Positions 1 through 12,500 of a DNA stretch of 64,000 nt are shown here, piece after piece. The notes below the pieces were generated by a model. The model saw only the letters and a program-made list of their open reading frames with translations, was not told where the DNA came from and did no database searches. Within the stretch, counting starts at the first letter, position 1. Each line of letters opens with the position of its first letter. Both the position numbers and the translations under genes were made by a program. The stretch lies in NCBI GenBank assembly GCA_019722365.1, contig JADFUC010000501.1, positions 1,178,001 to 1,242,000 on the forward strand, in the 5' to 3' direction. The stretch comes from Lithospermum erythrorhizon. Taxonomy: Eukaryota; Streptophyta; Magnoliopsida; Boraginales; Boraginaceae.

Positions 1-2106
1 GTAAAATTGAGCCTACATCTGATGCTTCTAATTCTATGAAGGAGGTATATGTCATTCGTCAATTCATCTCTCGGATTCATTATATCATTAATCTTGTTGT
101 TTGGATAGTTATCAGATTCATAATATCATTATCTGCTGGAGAGAGATAATAATTATGCAACTGAGATGGCCTTAACTAAGTGTGGATCTTTTATTTTGTT
201 TTTCCTTGTGCTTTCATTCTATACATAAACATGTGGTTTTGTTTAATGAGTTGCATGACTATAGTTTGCAAATATTTGGGCATGTGGATTTTATGAGCAT
301 CAAAAAATGCAAATATTTGTGTTGCTTTATGTTTTGTTTTATTGACATACCAAATATGTTGTTTTTTATTTATTTTAGGGGGATGTGATAGTGAGCTTTG
401 ATGGTGTTCGCGTGGGGTCTGAAGGAACCGTGCCATTCCGAACAAATGAACGAATTGCATTCCGCTACTTGGTTAGTCAAAAGTAAGGTTCTGTTAATAA
501 CAAAGCAGGCACAGAAGTCAATTCCAGATTTATATTGCTGATGAATGCTTTTCAGTTAAATCAATAAATTTTGAACTCGGAAACTTTATAGAACTCGGAT
601 CAGAAAGTAAGTTATGTATGGTGAACAATATGTTCCAAAGTTTTCCTGAAGAAAAAAAGCTGCAGGAAACTTTAACGTTGTGTTTGATACTCTTTAATTT
701 GGCTTTCGAGTCAATATATTGCCTTATCTCATTGGTATCAGACAATCCAATAATATAGACAACAGCAACAAAAGTACACAGAGACACCCATTTAGATTTG
801 ATGTTCTTCTACTACAGATTTGCAGGTGATATAGCAGAGCTTGGTATTATCCGATCAGGGACATTCATGAAAGTTCAAGTGGTTCTGGATCCACGTGTTA
901 ATCTGGTTTGTCATTAGAACCTTGACTTCAACAACATTTTTTGTTTTCTTCTTTTGAAGACTTGACCCAGATCATGACTAATTGAACTCAGTTATACCAC
1001 TCTTAAAGGTCCCCTATCATATTGAAGGAGATTCGCCTTCCTACTTCATAGTTGCAGGCCTGGTGTTCACACCTCTATCAGAACCTCTTATAGAGTATGA
1101 TTCAGATCAAATTCCCGTTTATGACTAACAAGTTGCAGCATCAGGATCAAGTCTGATTTTATGGAATTTTTTGTTTTGTGTTTCATATTACAGGGGGGAA
1201 TGCGAAGACACCCTGGGGGTGAGGTTGCTTTTGATACAATTGCATATATTGTCGTTACATTGCAAATTATAATTTACGCATCTCACATGGACAGTTGAGG
1301 CTGTTGACAAAAGCTCGTTACTCTATGGCAAGATTCAAAGAGGAACAAATCGTTATCTTATCACAGGTATGTGCTTCAAAAGTTTCTAGGATATGGATAT
1401 CCCAATTGGTTGCATAGGGATAATCTAGCCGAAGTAAAATGAATTGGTTTCTGATTCCCGTTAATTATCAATGCAACTCCTTAATGTGCTCTGAAGTTAG
1501 AGTTGCAGATTCATATTGATGAATTCTTGTTTGTCAAGTTGCTTCTGTGCATTACTATATCTAATTCTCCATTATTCATGCAGGTATTAGCAAATGAAGT
1601 GAATATTGGATATGAAGATATGAGCAATCACCAGGTGAGTAGTCTGTCAAAATTATGTCCGGTTTATTTATTTTATGCAGATCGTATCAACTTCCTTCTC
1701 GTGAAACTACAGGTCCTGAAGTTGAATGGTATACATATAAAGAACATCCACCACCTAGCTCATCTTGCTGATTGTAAGAATTATCATGCCGTCTTCCATC
1801 TCCATTCTTCATTCTTTTGACTTAGTTTATCATGTAGCGACCATATGAATTTTCTCAGCTTGCGAGCACAAATATCTGGTCTTCGAATTTGAAGATAATA
1901 TTCTCATCGTGTTGGATAGGGAGGCTGCGACTGCTGCCTCCATGCGCATCCTCAAAGACTACGGGATTCCTTCGGAGAAATCTTCTGATCTTACCGTTCC
2001 ATATGTAGAAGTTACCAACGAAAACCAAATAGTTAATGACCATGAATTTGGTGACACTCCTACCTCAAATTCAGAACTTGGGTTTGAAGGAATTCTTTGG
2101 GTTTGA
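1..2106 (+). CDS. DEG2: DEG2-type chloroplast serine protease, 3' part (9 exons)
   Basis: This is the C-terminal 258 residues of a Deg/HtrA protease; the trypsin-like domain with its catalytic triad lies left of the window. Exons by frame and splice sites: 1-44, 379-482, 818-905, 1009-1094, 1194-1218, 1295-1366, 1584-1634, 1713-1773 and 1859-2106 with a TGA stop. The product carries the PDZ-region signatures [74 protein letters not shown] and KDYGIPSE, and ends in GFEGILWV. I recognise these as DEG2 (chloroplast stroma, thylakoid-associated; implicated in photosystem protein turnover) rather than DEG9 or DEG10. The 25-bp exon 1194-1218 is unusually short. Every junction is GT-AG and the frame stays open, so the visible part looks functional. 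The compartment is inferred from the family, because the transit peptide is not in view. Confidence 0.93.
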
Positions 2107-2529
2107 CATATTTCCCCCTTTAGTAGAAGTTAGTTTGATCTCTAATTTAGCATTTTTTTTACAAATATTAAGATTTTCTTTCTTGTAAGGAATTTGATAA
2201 ATTTTGTAGTTAGGATAATCGAAAATTGATGTGCATTAGCTCTAAATGAATAATATAGAGCACATTTCATTCAAAGCATTCAACTTTATAAGATCATTAC
2301 AACATCTATACCTTAAACACATTTAGTGTACTACTTTTACATTGATTAATATTCATTTTAAAAATCTATTTTGAACTGAGCCAATAAGAAGAGCTAATAG
2401 ACTATATTGGGGCGGGATTGGTGTAGTGGTTAGACACTCATTTGTGCCCACCTAGCTGATAGATGATCATTTCCATCAATCCTCAAGATCATTGGCATAT
2501 ATTCATTCAACTGGAATTTAACTGCCACT
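2107..2529. other. intergenic, convergent 3' ends
   Basis: AT-rich spacer between two genes that point at each other. It should hold both 3' untranslated regions. A short tRNA-like string (TGGTGTAGTGGTTAG) lies near 2419 but no tRNA or SINE can be built from it. No ORF here is credible. Confidence 0.6.
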
Positions 2530-3901
2530 TCAATCCTCCATTTCTTGATCCTTGATGTTCATTGTCGTCGACGTAGTTCTAATAATATAATCTTCATTTT
2601 GAGGGTGGTTTGATTCTGTTTCCATGTCTGCTTTCTGCTGTTTATCCAATGCTGCTACATCTATAACAACATTCTGTGGTTGATGCACTTGAACATCAGG
2701 CAGTATTTGTTTCTTTCTATTTCTGTAAATCCCATATAGTATCATTTGTGCAATTCCAAATGTGACACCTAACACATTTGGAGCCTGTTCAAGCAGACCC
2801 AAAAAAGAATACACATTTTCAATAAGTAACATGGAAATAAAGAATTAGTATATAAAACAATTATTTGTGGTTAATCATAAAAAAGGGAAAATATACTCAC
2901 TGCTATGTAATAGTCTTTTGTGAGAAGACCATAGACGAACCACATAATGGCTGATACAGTAAGGAAGATGGACAAATTCAATGGCATAAATTCTACACTC
3001 TTGGTTTTGATAACTTTCCTCTGCAATCAACAACAATATAAAATTTTCATTAGGATCAATTCTAACAAGTCACAAGCTCATATTCCGGAAATACAATAAC
3101 AAAGAAATTTCATGATCGAATTTTGAACACGCTCATATTCCGGAAATACAATAACAAAGAAATTTCATGATCGAACTATCAAAATAGAATGAGCTAGACT
3201 AACCATGATGCTAAGAGGGGCAGCAAAAACACTAACAGAAAAGATGGCACAAATCCATCCAACAACTGATACTTTTTGCTTTCCCTTAGCAAGAAAGTAT
3301 GTTAATCCTATGATTACTCCCAATGCTCCAAAGTTAAACAAGATTAGCAGCTTTGCTGTACATATCTGCAACCATATAAAGCCACAGATGATCATTATGT
3401 GTTCAAATTATTGTTGCATGGCCACATAATAATAAGCAAGAATCAGAATTTTATGGTAGAAATGAATTGAACCTTGGTTTTCTTGGTGGCATAGATGATG
3501 AAGATGATGAGATAAGTTGTCTCTATAGCTGATCCAAGACAATTGATAGTGATCAAAACCAGAGCATTTCCTTTGAGGAAAGCATAGTAGACATAAAGCA
3601 TTGCACTAAAAAGTGCAACTGAGTATGGTATTGACTCAAACCCTTCAGTAGATTTTCTCTTCACAATCCTGTAAAATGTAGGCCTGAAAAAACATGCAAA
3701 ACAATTCATAATGGTACAGATATAAATTTCAACAAGAACAATAAGAAAAAGAGGAGTAAGAAGAAGAGATTTGTATATGTCAACAACAGAATAATGAATG
3801 ATAAGTGAAGCTTACAATGGTGCCAAGTAAACCAAGAAAGACACAATGCATGCAACAATTTCACAGATAAAAGCCATATCACAAACTGTGGTTAAAGCCA
3901 T
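2530..3901 (-). CDS. SWEET sugar transporter, clade III type (5 exons)
   Basis: Complete gene, 277 aa. Exons on the minus strand: 3816-3901, 3473-3683, 3204-3365, 2901-3020 and 2530-2784. The product has two MtN3/saliva repeats (seven membrane helices): [20 protein letters not shown], then [82 protein letters not shown] and [20 protein letters not shown], followed by a hydrophilic cytosolic tail. The KSVEFMP and PNVLG motifs and the tail place it nearest clade III (SWEET9-15), whose studied members export sucrose; the number within the clade cannot be decided by eye. Family members usually have a separate 37-bp second exon coding the end of helix 1. Here that segment is joined to exon 1, giving 86 bp, while the 211, 162 and 120-bp exons are the usual ones. 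The start at 3901 is the only in-frame ATG before helix 1. Confidence 0.93.
3076..3175. repeat. tandem duplication inside a SWEET intron
   Basis: Two identical 45-bp copies, 3076-3120 and 3131-3175, offset by 55 bp, lie between the exons at 3020 and 3204. Perfect identity in an otherwise drifting intron implies a recent local duplication. It does not touch splice sites. Confidence 0.9.
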
Positions 3902-4017
3902 TGAATTCTTGAATGAAGTGAACTGTGTTCTTGATTTCACTTATTGATAAAGATCAAGAAACCAATGAGATTGAAGAGATAGAACTCTCTACTCTCTGAT
4001 CAATGCAAAAAAAGGCT

Positions 4018-4024
4018 TATATAT
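4018..4024 (-). promoter_or_regulatory. candidate TATA box of the SWEET gene
   Basis: A TATATAA-type string on the minus strand about 117 bp upstream of the SWEET ATG. A second similar string lies at 4057-4064, so which one is used is uncertain. Confidence 0.35.
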
Positions 4025-4064
4025 TTTTTTTGATAGATAATGGAAATAAAAAGGCTTATATATA

Positions 4065-4888
4065 GTAGTGAAGTTATTGGTTTCAGTTTTTGTGTGCTGC
4101 CCAGAATTTCATTTTCTCATATTAGCCACTTAAACTATGAAATATATTTTTTGTTTGGTATAAAAGAAAGAGAAAAAACTGTTATTATTTTGCAGCCAAT
4201 AATAGGTTTGGCACAAAACCATAATACTCATGCGGTTCGAATCAATAAATCTTCCAAACTGCTTATTATTCATACGGTTCTTCAAAATACTAACAGCCTG
4301 ACACGTGTAAGTGAAAATGTCCTCCGATTTCGACTTCGGGTTGTTATTTTCATCATTGAAGATTAAACTTGATAATCTTTTTGAAATGGATAAAGCTTCG
4401 AATTGTCAAATTTGATCCTAGCAAATTAAACTTGGTAAACTTTTTTAGAATGGATGGAGCTTCAACTTTGTTTTCAATTTGCCAATTTTGTTTACTACAA
4501 AATTCTGGTTAACAATCATTTTGGATTATTGAAGACCTTTCTTGAGTAATATATAACAATGGAGGACTATATTGATGGTCTCATTCTTTGAGCTCCAAGT
4601 TTTCTGTAATTCAAAAACATGGAAAAAAGAAAGCTCCAAAAGGAATATTTATGGACTCTAGAGGAAGCTGAACCAAGAGGCATGGTGTGCTATAAGATAG
4701 CTACAAGTAATGTGAGGAAGTTATTGAAAACATAATAACAAATCATGATGCATCAATAATTATATAATATAATGGCGACCACATTTCCAGTGAATTTTTT
4801 TCCCAAGACTACAACTTGCATTATGGCTCGAAATGACAGCGAGTCCGCCGAGTCACAAGCATACCAGAATTCCCAATGAACTTAATAT
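4065..4888. other. intergenic, no gene seen
   Basis: AT-rich spacer holding the upstream region of the SWEET gene and the 3' flank of the RING gene. A diverged short tandem duplication of about 40 bp (near 4362 and 4424, offset about 62) is the only structure noticed. The 108-codon open frame on the plus strand over 4040-4366 has no recognisable protein features. Confidence 0.5.
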
Positions 4889-7800
4889 CTATCGACGATT
4901 CTCCCCATTTGCTATCATACGGGTGTTATATGAATTGCAGCTTTTGCACTTGTGGCCATAGATGTGGAAAGAAGCTTTGCTAGTACTGTTACAGTCATTG
5001 CAGAGAATTTGAACCTGTATCAGAAGAACCATTCAAAAGAATCAGTTCTTCGCATATTATCCAGAGAGAGTGAGAAGTCATGTTCATATGGAAGGACTTC
5101 TTTATTAAATTTGTTGTGATGAAGTTATATGTGCTTAACATTTGAAATAGAGGGGAGGAAAGAATGAACTAACCTCATACCGGTATTCTTCAGGCATTTC
5201 GGTAGCTTCAATCTATCCAGAAGAGCGTCAGACATCAATATACTGGCATCTCTCTACTATACAATAATAATATTCTTTTTATTCACAAAATTAATATACC
5301 TCTTCATCTAATCTTCTCCAGTTTGTTTCCATGTTACAAACAGATTTTGAGCAGATTGGACATCGATATCTATCAAGAGAAACCTCCTTTAATTAACTAG
5401 CAGGGAGGGAAAATATTTAAAAGGAACAAATAGGGAGCAGATGGTTAATGGGTACAGAAAAAATAGGGATAAGCCGAACATACTGATTTTGCTCCAGCAT
5501 AGCTCCATAACAATCCATATGCATTGTGTGCCCACATTTCATGATCATAGTGCTTTTGGTTGAGTCGAAGAGAAACTGAAATAGCACATGAGGTTTAAGT
5601 ACCTAGTCATAGATAATAACACCATAAATAAAAGTTAACCTCATAACAGATGGGACAGTGGTTCTTCATTGAGTTTTCTATGCACATATGATTATCCTGT
5701 AGACCCATTGAATAGCAGGACCCTGTATTGAAATAGCATTAGGATCAGTCATAGAGTCCAGAATGCAGTTCTTTCCATAACTAGAACCCCAAAAGACAAG
5801 ATCATGGGGAATAAACAATGTTGATCAGCAAGAAGCTTCACATTTCAGATATGTAACAAAGAGCATGAGCTACTGATAATTTCATCCGGGCCCACAAGTT
5901 AATTTCCAAATTGAAATCATTGCGGAAATCCATAGCCTAAATATATTTTAATCACTTCAATAGAAATTGTGAACTCCAGTTACTACTGATCAAACCTTTC
6001 TTAAAATTTCTTTAAAGGATTTCAAATGTCAAAACAGTTCACAATTAGCTGATTTTAAATTAGTGTCTTTCAAATACTCCAAGCAGACTTATACAATTAA
6101 AAGGATTCCAAAACCATTGATTTCAAACAAACCACAAAATTCAATCCAATATCACAGTCTAGCCTTAATTACTTTTCTGTGTCACAATACTAAGCTATAT
6201 TGAACTCATATTCTAACTATACTCGGCTTGCTAGTGACTAACCAGTGTAGTCAACTTCGATCATAGTAGTAAAGGGTGGAAGTGCAAGACAGAACATATG
6301 CTAAGAAGGTCTTTGGCAAAAAAAATCTACAACTTGTAATTTAGGGTACTGCAGATAAAGCATCAGGCTCAAGCTCCTTTTTTTTGTGTGTGGAGAAAAC
6401 AGCAGCTTTTTGAAAAAATCAGTATGCAAACACCGTTAAGATTTCATTCATTTTGTGGAAGTCTTCGATAGATGTTGGATATACCATGAAACCCATGCGA
6501 TTGGAAACACAGATGCAATGTAGATGCAGATATTATAGTAGACGAAGAAAAATAAGAAAAGCATGTTATTCTTCTCTAGACACTATTGTGAGTAATTTTA
6601 AACCTGCAATGTTGTTATTTACATTTAATAGCACTACTGTGTGCTCTCATTTAGGTGCGAATATATTTATATAAATTAACTACAATGAGCCGGCAAAGTG
6701 ATTATCATCCTGGGGTTACAGGGTTAACATAAAATACCACACACACGCACACTAAGACTATCAAATAATAATCCTTAATCTTATTAATAACAAAGGATCC
6801 ACAATTACAACATTAGACTGACGTCTATCATACAGGATGTATGTAAGACTTCTTACCGCATTTAGGGCAATGAAAGAAGTTATTCCGACCACCCACTCTG
6901 CACCATCATTTAATTTATATGCAATATTAGGACATCGATCATGTTGAAATAGCAGTGTCTATAATAATAAAATTAAAGAGAACAAAACAAAACTTGATGA
7001 AACTCTACCTACCTACAAATTCCACAGTCATCACAGTGGAACTGCTCCTTTGATATCTAAAATTTTAAGAATCAATGAATTAATATTACAAACAAATAAA
7101 ACTGGTTCGATTGCCTTAAAATCAAACCCTAGTATGGACATTACGTCATCGTCGTAGAACCGACATTTCTCACAGAAGTACTCGCCAAATTTGACACCAC
7201 ATTTGGAACAAACATCGGTAACCTAAATGAATAAAAAATGTAACTTTAACCACAAATCTCCTGATAAGAAAACAAACTACAATAAACGAAACAGCAGATG
7301 AGTTATCATCAAATGTACTCATGAAAACAGAGTATCCACAACGCTAAACCTCTTGTTCAGTATCGCAAACCACACAAACAACCTACAAAGTGAAGAGAAA
7401 AGGAACATATATCAATAATAAATAAAATCAAACTAGACAAATATTTTTGAAATGGGGGTAGTATAACATAACAATTACTTCAATAATAAATAAAAGTGCA
7501 TTCAATCTCACTTGCTTAACATCATGTCGAACAATTTCGTGCCGTTCTTTAGGATCATTCAGGGCACTCTGATCAAACAACAAAAAAACATATAAACAAA
7601 ACTAGCTAAAATCCCAAAAAAATCAATAATAACGAAATCGATATGAATGACTTAATAAATACATACCATGGCTTCATTATGACAATGGCGACACGTAAAA
7701 ATCTGGTTGCAACAAGGTGCACGGAGCTTGCATCGTCTACGATAATGTTCACACCTATACACAACACAAAATAAATATATTAATCCAAAGAACTCCTTCA

Positions 7801-8784
7801 AATTCAAAAATAAATATCTAGTTTGATTTTAATTGGTCAAAATTAACAAATTTTGCACATTCAATTAACAATTACACCTTTTATTCCAATCAAAATTATC
7901 ATGGCAACAGTAAAATATGGTAAAAATCATATCTTTATACATATTTTCACTAAATATATACATCTTATACTAAAAATATAGTACTCCCTCCATTTCAAAA
8001 ATAAATATCTAGCTTCATTTTCAATTGGTCAAAATCAACATACTTTGCACATTTAATTAACAATTACACATTTTATTCCAATCAAAATTATAATGGCAAT
8101 AATAAAATGCTTTAAAATCAAATCTTTATACATATTTTCACTAAATATTATACAACATATACTAAAAATATAGTACTCCCTCCATTTAAAAACTAAATAT
8201 TCAAAATTAACAAACTTTGTACATTTAATTAACAATTGCACCTTTTATTCCAATAAAAATTATAATGGCACTAATAAAATGCTCTAAAAATCAAATATTT
8301 ATACATATTTTCATCAAATACTATACAACATATACAAAAATGTTGGATTTTAAACATAAAAAGTCAAAATTAACAAACTTTGCACATTTAATTAACAATT
8401 ACACCTTTTATTCCAATAAAAATTATAATGGCACTAATAAAATGCTCTAAAAATCATATCTCTATACATATTTAACAAATAGTATACAACATATACAAAA
8501 ATATTGGATTTTGAACATAAAAGTCCAAAATTAACAAACTTTGCATTAATTAACAATTACACCTTTTATTCCAATAAAAATTATAATGGCACTAATAAAA
8601 TGCTCTAAAAATCATATCTCTATACATATTTTAACAAAATAGTATACAACACAAAACTATTGGATTTTAAACTAGAAAAAAGTCTATTATAAAAGTCAAA
8701 ATTGGACAGACTAATTATGATTAAATGGAGCATCTTCCCGAAATCGTGACGGGATTGATCAATGAGGATACCATTTTCTTCCAT
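4889..8784 (-). CDS. CHY-zinc-finger and RING E3 ubiquitin ligase, MIEL1-like (12 exons)
   Basis: Twelve minus-strand exons total 804 bp (267 aa): 8732-8784, 7667-7754, 7512-7568, 7350-7382, 7145-7222, 7013-7056, 6857-6897, 5640-5722, 5484-5575, 5300-5369, 5174-5212 and 4889-5014. In order: a CHY zinc finger ([55 protein letters not shown]), a CTCHY segment ([14 protein letters not shown]), a C3H2C3 RING ([32 protein letters not shown]) and a C-terminal rubredoxin-like zinc ribbon ([27 protein letters not shown]). This is the architecture of MIEL1/RZPF34, cytosolic-nuclear ligases; Arabidopsis MIEL1 targets MYB30 and MYB96. The first exon ([17 protein letters not shown] plus a split Met) matches the family N-terminus but only joins in frame through a GC-AG intron, and three residues usually found between Met and Cys are absent. 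Every other junction is GT-AG. Confidence 0.92.
7790..8700. repeat. five-copy tandem array in intron 1 of the RING gene
   Basis: A unit of about 160-190 bp occurs five times. The shared core (AATTAACAATTACACCTTTT and following) starts near 7863, 8054, 8227, 8390 and 8549. The copies starting near 7982 and 8173 carry TACTCCCTCCATTT at their left edge, the terminal motif of Stowaway-like MITEs, while later copies lack it. The array fills almost the whole 977-bp first intron. Confidence 0.85.
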
Positions 8785-9413
8785 GAAAGTGGACAATTAA
8801 TTTGAAACACTATGAAATATTGAGGTTTTTTAGGAGTTTTTTACTATGTTTATGGACAATTAATTTGGGATTTTGTTGTCATAATAATGAGGGGAGAAAA
8901 TAATAAAACGAAGAATATTGAAAAAGTCAACTCATAGTTGAAGTTAGCTTGTGACTCGATTGATGAACGAGCCCAGCTCATGAATAGGAAATTTTAATCT
9001 AACGTGGTCTTTTCTTATTATATTGAATATGTCTTCAAGTTCATGTAACGTTAAAAGCACAACAGTAGATTAAATGAATTTGTAAGTGGGTGTTTGAAAT
9101 CTGCAAATAAAGTAAAAAATACTTCTCCACATAAAAGTTGAACTAGCTAGAACATATGAACGTTATGATCAGATACAATTAGTATTTTCAGTCATCGTTC
9201 ATTGATAAACTAATAATAAGATAATTAATGGAGATTTCATAATTAGATACATTAGTATATTAAGCACTCGTCCATTGTTTTGATAATTAGCTATTAGAAT
9301 CACATGATGTTCTCTTATAACGTTGATTAGCAATCGGTATTAAGAACCAATTTTTAGATAGAATGTATGACTCTTACATTGATAAATTAATATTGTCTTC
9401 AATTCATTCGAAA
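8785..9413. other. 5' flank of the RING gene, no gene seen
   Basis: AT-rich DNA that should contain the promoter and 5' untranslated region of the minus-strand RING gene. No clear TATA box or second gene was found. Confidence 0.4.
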
Positions 9414-9595
9414 TAATCTTTTTATTTTTCAAGATGAAAATTTTGACCATTAATAAGTTTTAATTGCTAGTATGCTTGTATACTCATAGAGTCATACATT
9501 CCATCTAATCTTTTTATTTTTCAAGTTGGAAATTTTGACCATTAATAAGTTTTACTCCCTAATTGCTAGTAGGCTACTAGCTTGTGTACTCACAG
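9414..9595. repeat. diverged 92-bp tandem duplication next to the hAT insertion
   Basis: Two copies offset by 92 bp share TAATCTTTTTATTTTTCAAG, TTTTGACCATTAATAAGTTT and TTGCTAGTA, and both end in a TACTCA-type motif. The second copy is interrupted at its right end by the hAT element. The first copy keeps the uninterrupted sequence ACTCATAGAGTCATA and so serves as a natural empty-site reference. Confidence 0.75.
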
Positions 9596-12500
9596 ATAGG
9601 GTTATAAATGAGCTTGAAAGTTGGGTTCGATTCGGAGTATTCGGTTTGATGTTCGGCTCGGTGAATTGCGTAAGCCGGCGCGGGAATGTGATATTCATTA
9701 GGGGGCCGAGCCGAGCCGTTCGAAAAGGCTCGGCTCGTGCTCCGACTAATTCAATATAAATAAATGAACATTTGGTCAATATATCCCCCGATCCGTTTCA
9801 TATATCCGTCCCCACACTGTCATAAAACCTAATCATTAACCTAATTACCGTTACATGATACCTCTTAACTGCCGCCGTTTTTATCTATCATTTTTCTCCT
9901 AAGTTTTTGTCACAATCTCTACTTACTTGTTATAACATTAAATTCCACTGTCTTATAGAGCATTATTATCATTAATTGAAAGGTGATTTATAATATTTCA
10001 TTGTCTATTTCACTTTGAATCTAGGTTGACTTTTAGCGGTTTGACTTTGCTAAGCTGCTTCGATTTGTTTGCATGTTTGGTTTTGTGAATAGGTTCGGTG
10101 GAACCTTTCATGTGTTTTGTTTTCGATTCGGTTTCAAGCCACCTTTTGAACTTTTTGTACTGACTTTTATATTTGACTTGATTTTAGTTTAAATGTTTGG
10201 TTTTGTGTTGTAAATGAGTTCGATTAGGTTATTTCATGTGTTTTTTGTTTTCGATTTCCGGTTTCAAATAACACTTTTGACTTTTTTATTCTTTGACTTT
10301 TATATTTGACTTCGATTTATTTTGCATGTTTGGTTTTTTGTTGTAAATAGGATTCGATTAGTGTTTTATGTTTCATTTGCAGTTTTCAATTATTGATTTT
10401 GACTATTATGTTTGACTTGTTGACCTTTATGTTTGTTTGATAATTGATTCAATTTGGTTTACATTTATGGATTTTCAGTTGTTATTTATTGTGGATTCGA
10501 TTCGCTGTTTTTTGAGTTTAGGGTTTTTGATTTTTAGGGTTTAATTGAGTGAGTTAGAGTTCGATTAAATGAATAAGAACTTAAAATTGGTTCGATCAAT
10601 TGATTAATTTGGGGTTTTCACTTTTAATTGATTTATGGTTTTGAATTAGGGGTTCGATTAATAGATTAATTACTTAATTAGGGGTTCAGTGGTGATTTTA
10701 GCGAATAATTGAATTAGGGGTTTGATTAGGATTTACAGATTTAGTTTACGATTAATTAAATAATTGAATTAGGGGTTTGATTTAGGATTTCACTTAATTA
10801 AGTAATTGATTTAAGGGTTTCAATTAATGTTTCGATTTAGGGTTTCTCTTAAGTAAATAATTGAATTAGGGTTTTGTTTTAAGGTTTCACTTAATTAAGT
10901 AATTGAATTGGGATTTTGATTTGGGGATAGATTCTAATTAAGATGTTGTAATTAATTAAGTAATTGGATTAGGGTTTCGATTTAGGATTTCACTTGTATA
11001 TCTTGTCTTATGGAAGTTTTGTTGTTGTAAATTGTAATCTAATATGGGTATTTCCTTTGTTGAATCCTTGGAATACCCCACTCCTACAATTGAGGATATC
11101 CATTGATGAGGAGATGGGGTGTGATTCAGAGTCTGCTAAGTCAAATGATGAGTCAGAAATGGGGATGGCTGAGCTGGAGGTGGATTACATTTGGGGTAAA
11201 TGAGGGGAATTCACGAAAATTTTGAGAGGGGTTGCCTACGTTAAGGTTAATGAGAGGTTGATCCACTGCATTAAATAAACTGGTGACAGTAGTCTTATAT
11301 GAGATCATATGGATCCTATTATGCTTCCAGGTAGGAAAAAGGTCAGAGTGTAAGCATTGTAAGAAGGTACTCTTTCAAAAGGTGGTACTACAACTCATTT
11401 AATGAGACATTTGAAGCTGGCATGCCCAGCCGACATAAAAACTTTCCCAAACCTGTTGCAAATGCTTCTGAAACAGGTTGTAAATATGTACAATCTCAAT
11501 TGCATGGTGTAGTTATTTCTGAAGGTGAAAGTTCAGTTTAAACTTTCACTTTTAGTTATAAGAAAAAGTTAAACTCTTGGATGTAACATAGGTCTTTATG
11601 ATTTTGCTTCATGAGTATCCATTCGAGGATTGACATAAGGTATTTAATTAATTTAGAGACGCATAGTCCATATTACAAGAAAATATCTAGATATATGGTT
11701 AGGAAAGAATGTTTTGCTGTGTTTGATAAGGAAAATGAAAGAATTTAGGGTCTGTTGGGCAAGGTTGCTAGAGTTGGTTTTTAACCATTAGGCCCATTTA
11801 ATTAGTCACAGGGTTCAAAAGATAGACTATAGGTAGTAATTTGTCATTACATTAGTAGAATTAGATTTCCAAAAAAGACTACTCTTTGTTAATGTACCTT
11901 CACAGCGTAATGGTGTTACATTAGCTAAAAAGTACATAAGTTGCTAAGTCTTATGAATTAGTGATAAAGTAGCTTACATGACGGAGTTGACAATGCTAGT
12001 GCCCGATGATGTGTGTATTGACATTTGAGAAAGGATTACAATTCCATTTCTAATCGGTTTTTGAATGGCCTTGTTTCATGTTGAATGTTGTGCACATAAT
12101 ATTAACTTGTTGGTTAGGGATGGCTTGAAAGATTGATCATGTTTGTGATGTTGTTAGAGAGGGTGTCAAGCTCTTGTTTGGTTAAAATGGTTGTCTAGTT
12201 TCAATGAGCATAGGTTGAATTGCAAGTACATGCAAATAAGTTAGTATTGAATAACAACACTAGATGGAACTACTTTTGTGATGCTGCTGCTTGCTTATAA
12301 GTATAAATGATGTTTCATAAAATATTGAAGATGATGAGTCCTTTGTAAGATTATGTCCCTCTTAGTTTAGAATGAGAACAAGTGCATGAAGTGTGTGAAT
12401 TATGAGGTTTTCTAAATGTTACCAATCGATTGAGTGGCGGCAATTGTATCCTACAGGTGTCATTTTTAATGGGTTAGTAGAATTAAGGAAGCCGTCAATA

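Noticed and set aside
2401..2480. tRNA-like box A string TGGTGTAGTGGTTAG, considered as a tRNA gene or SINE head
   Set aside because: No box B at the right distance, no acceptor stem and no poly-A end.
7790..8700. Regularly spaced repeats considered as a CRISPR-like array
   Set aside because: Units are long, contiguous and diverged with no unique spacers, and they lie in a plant intron.
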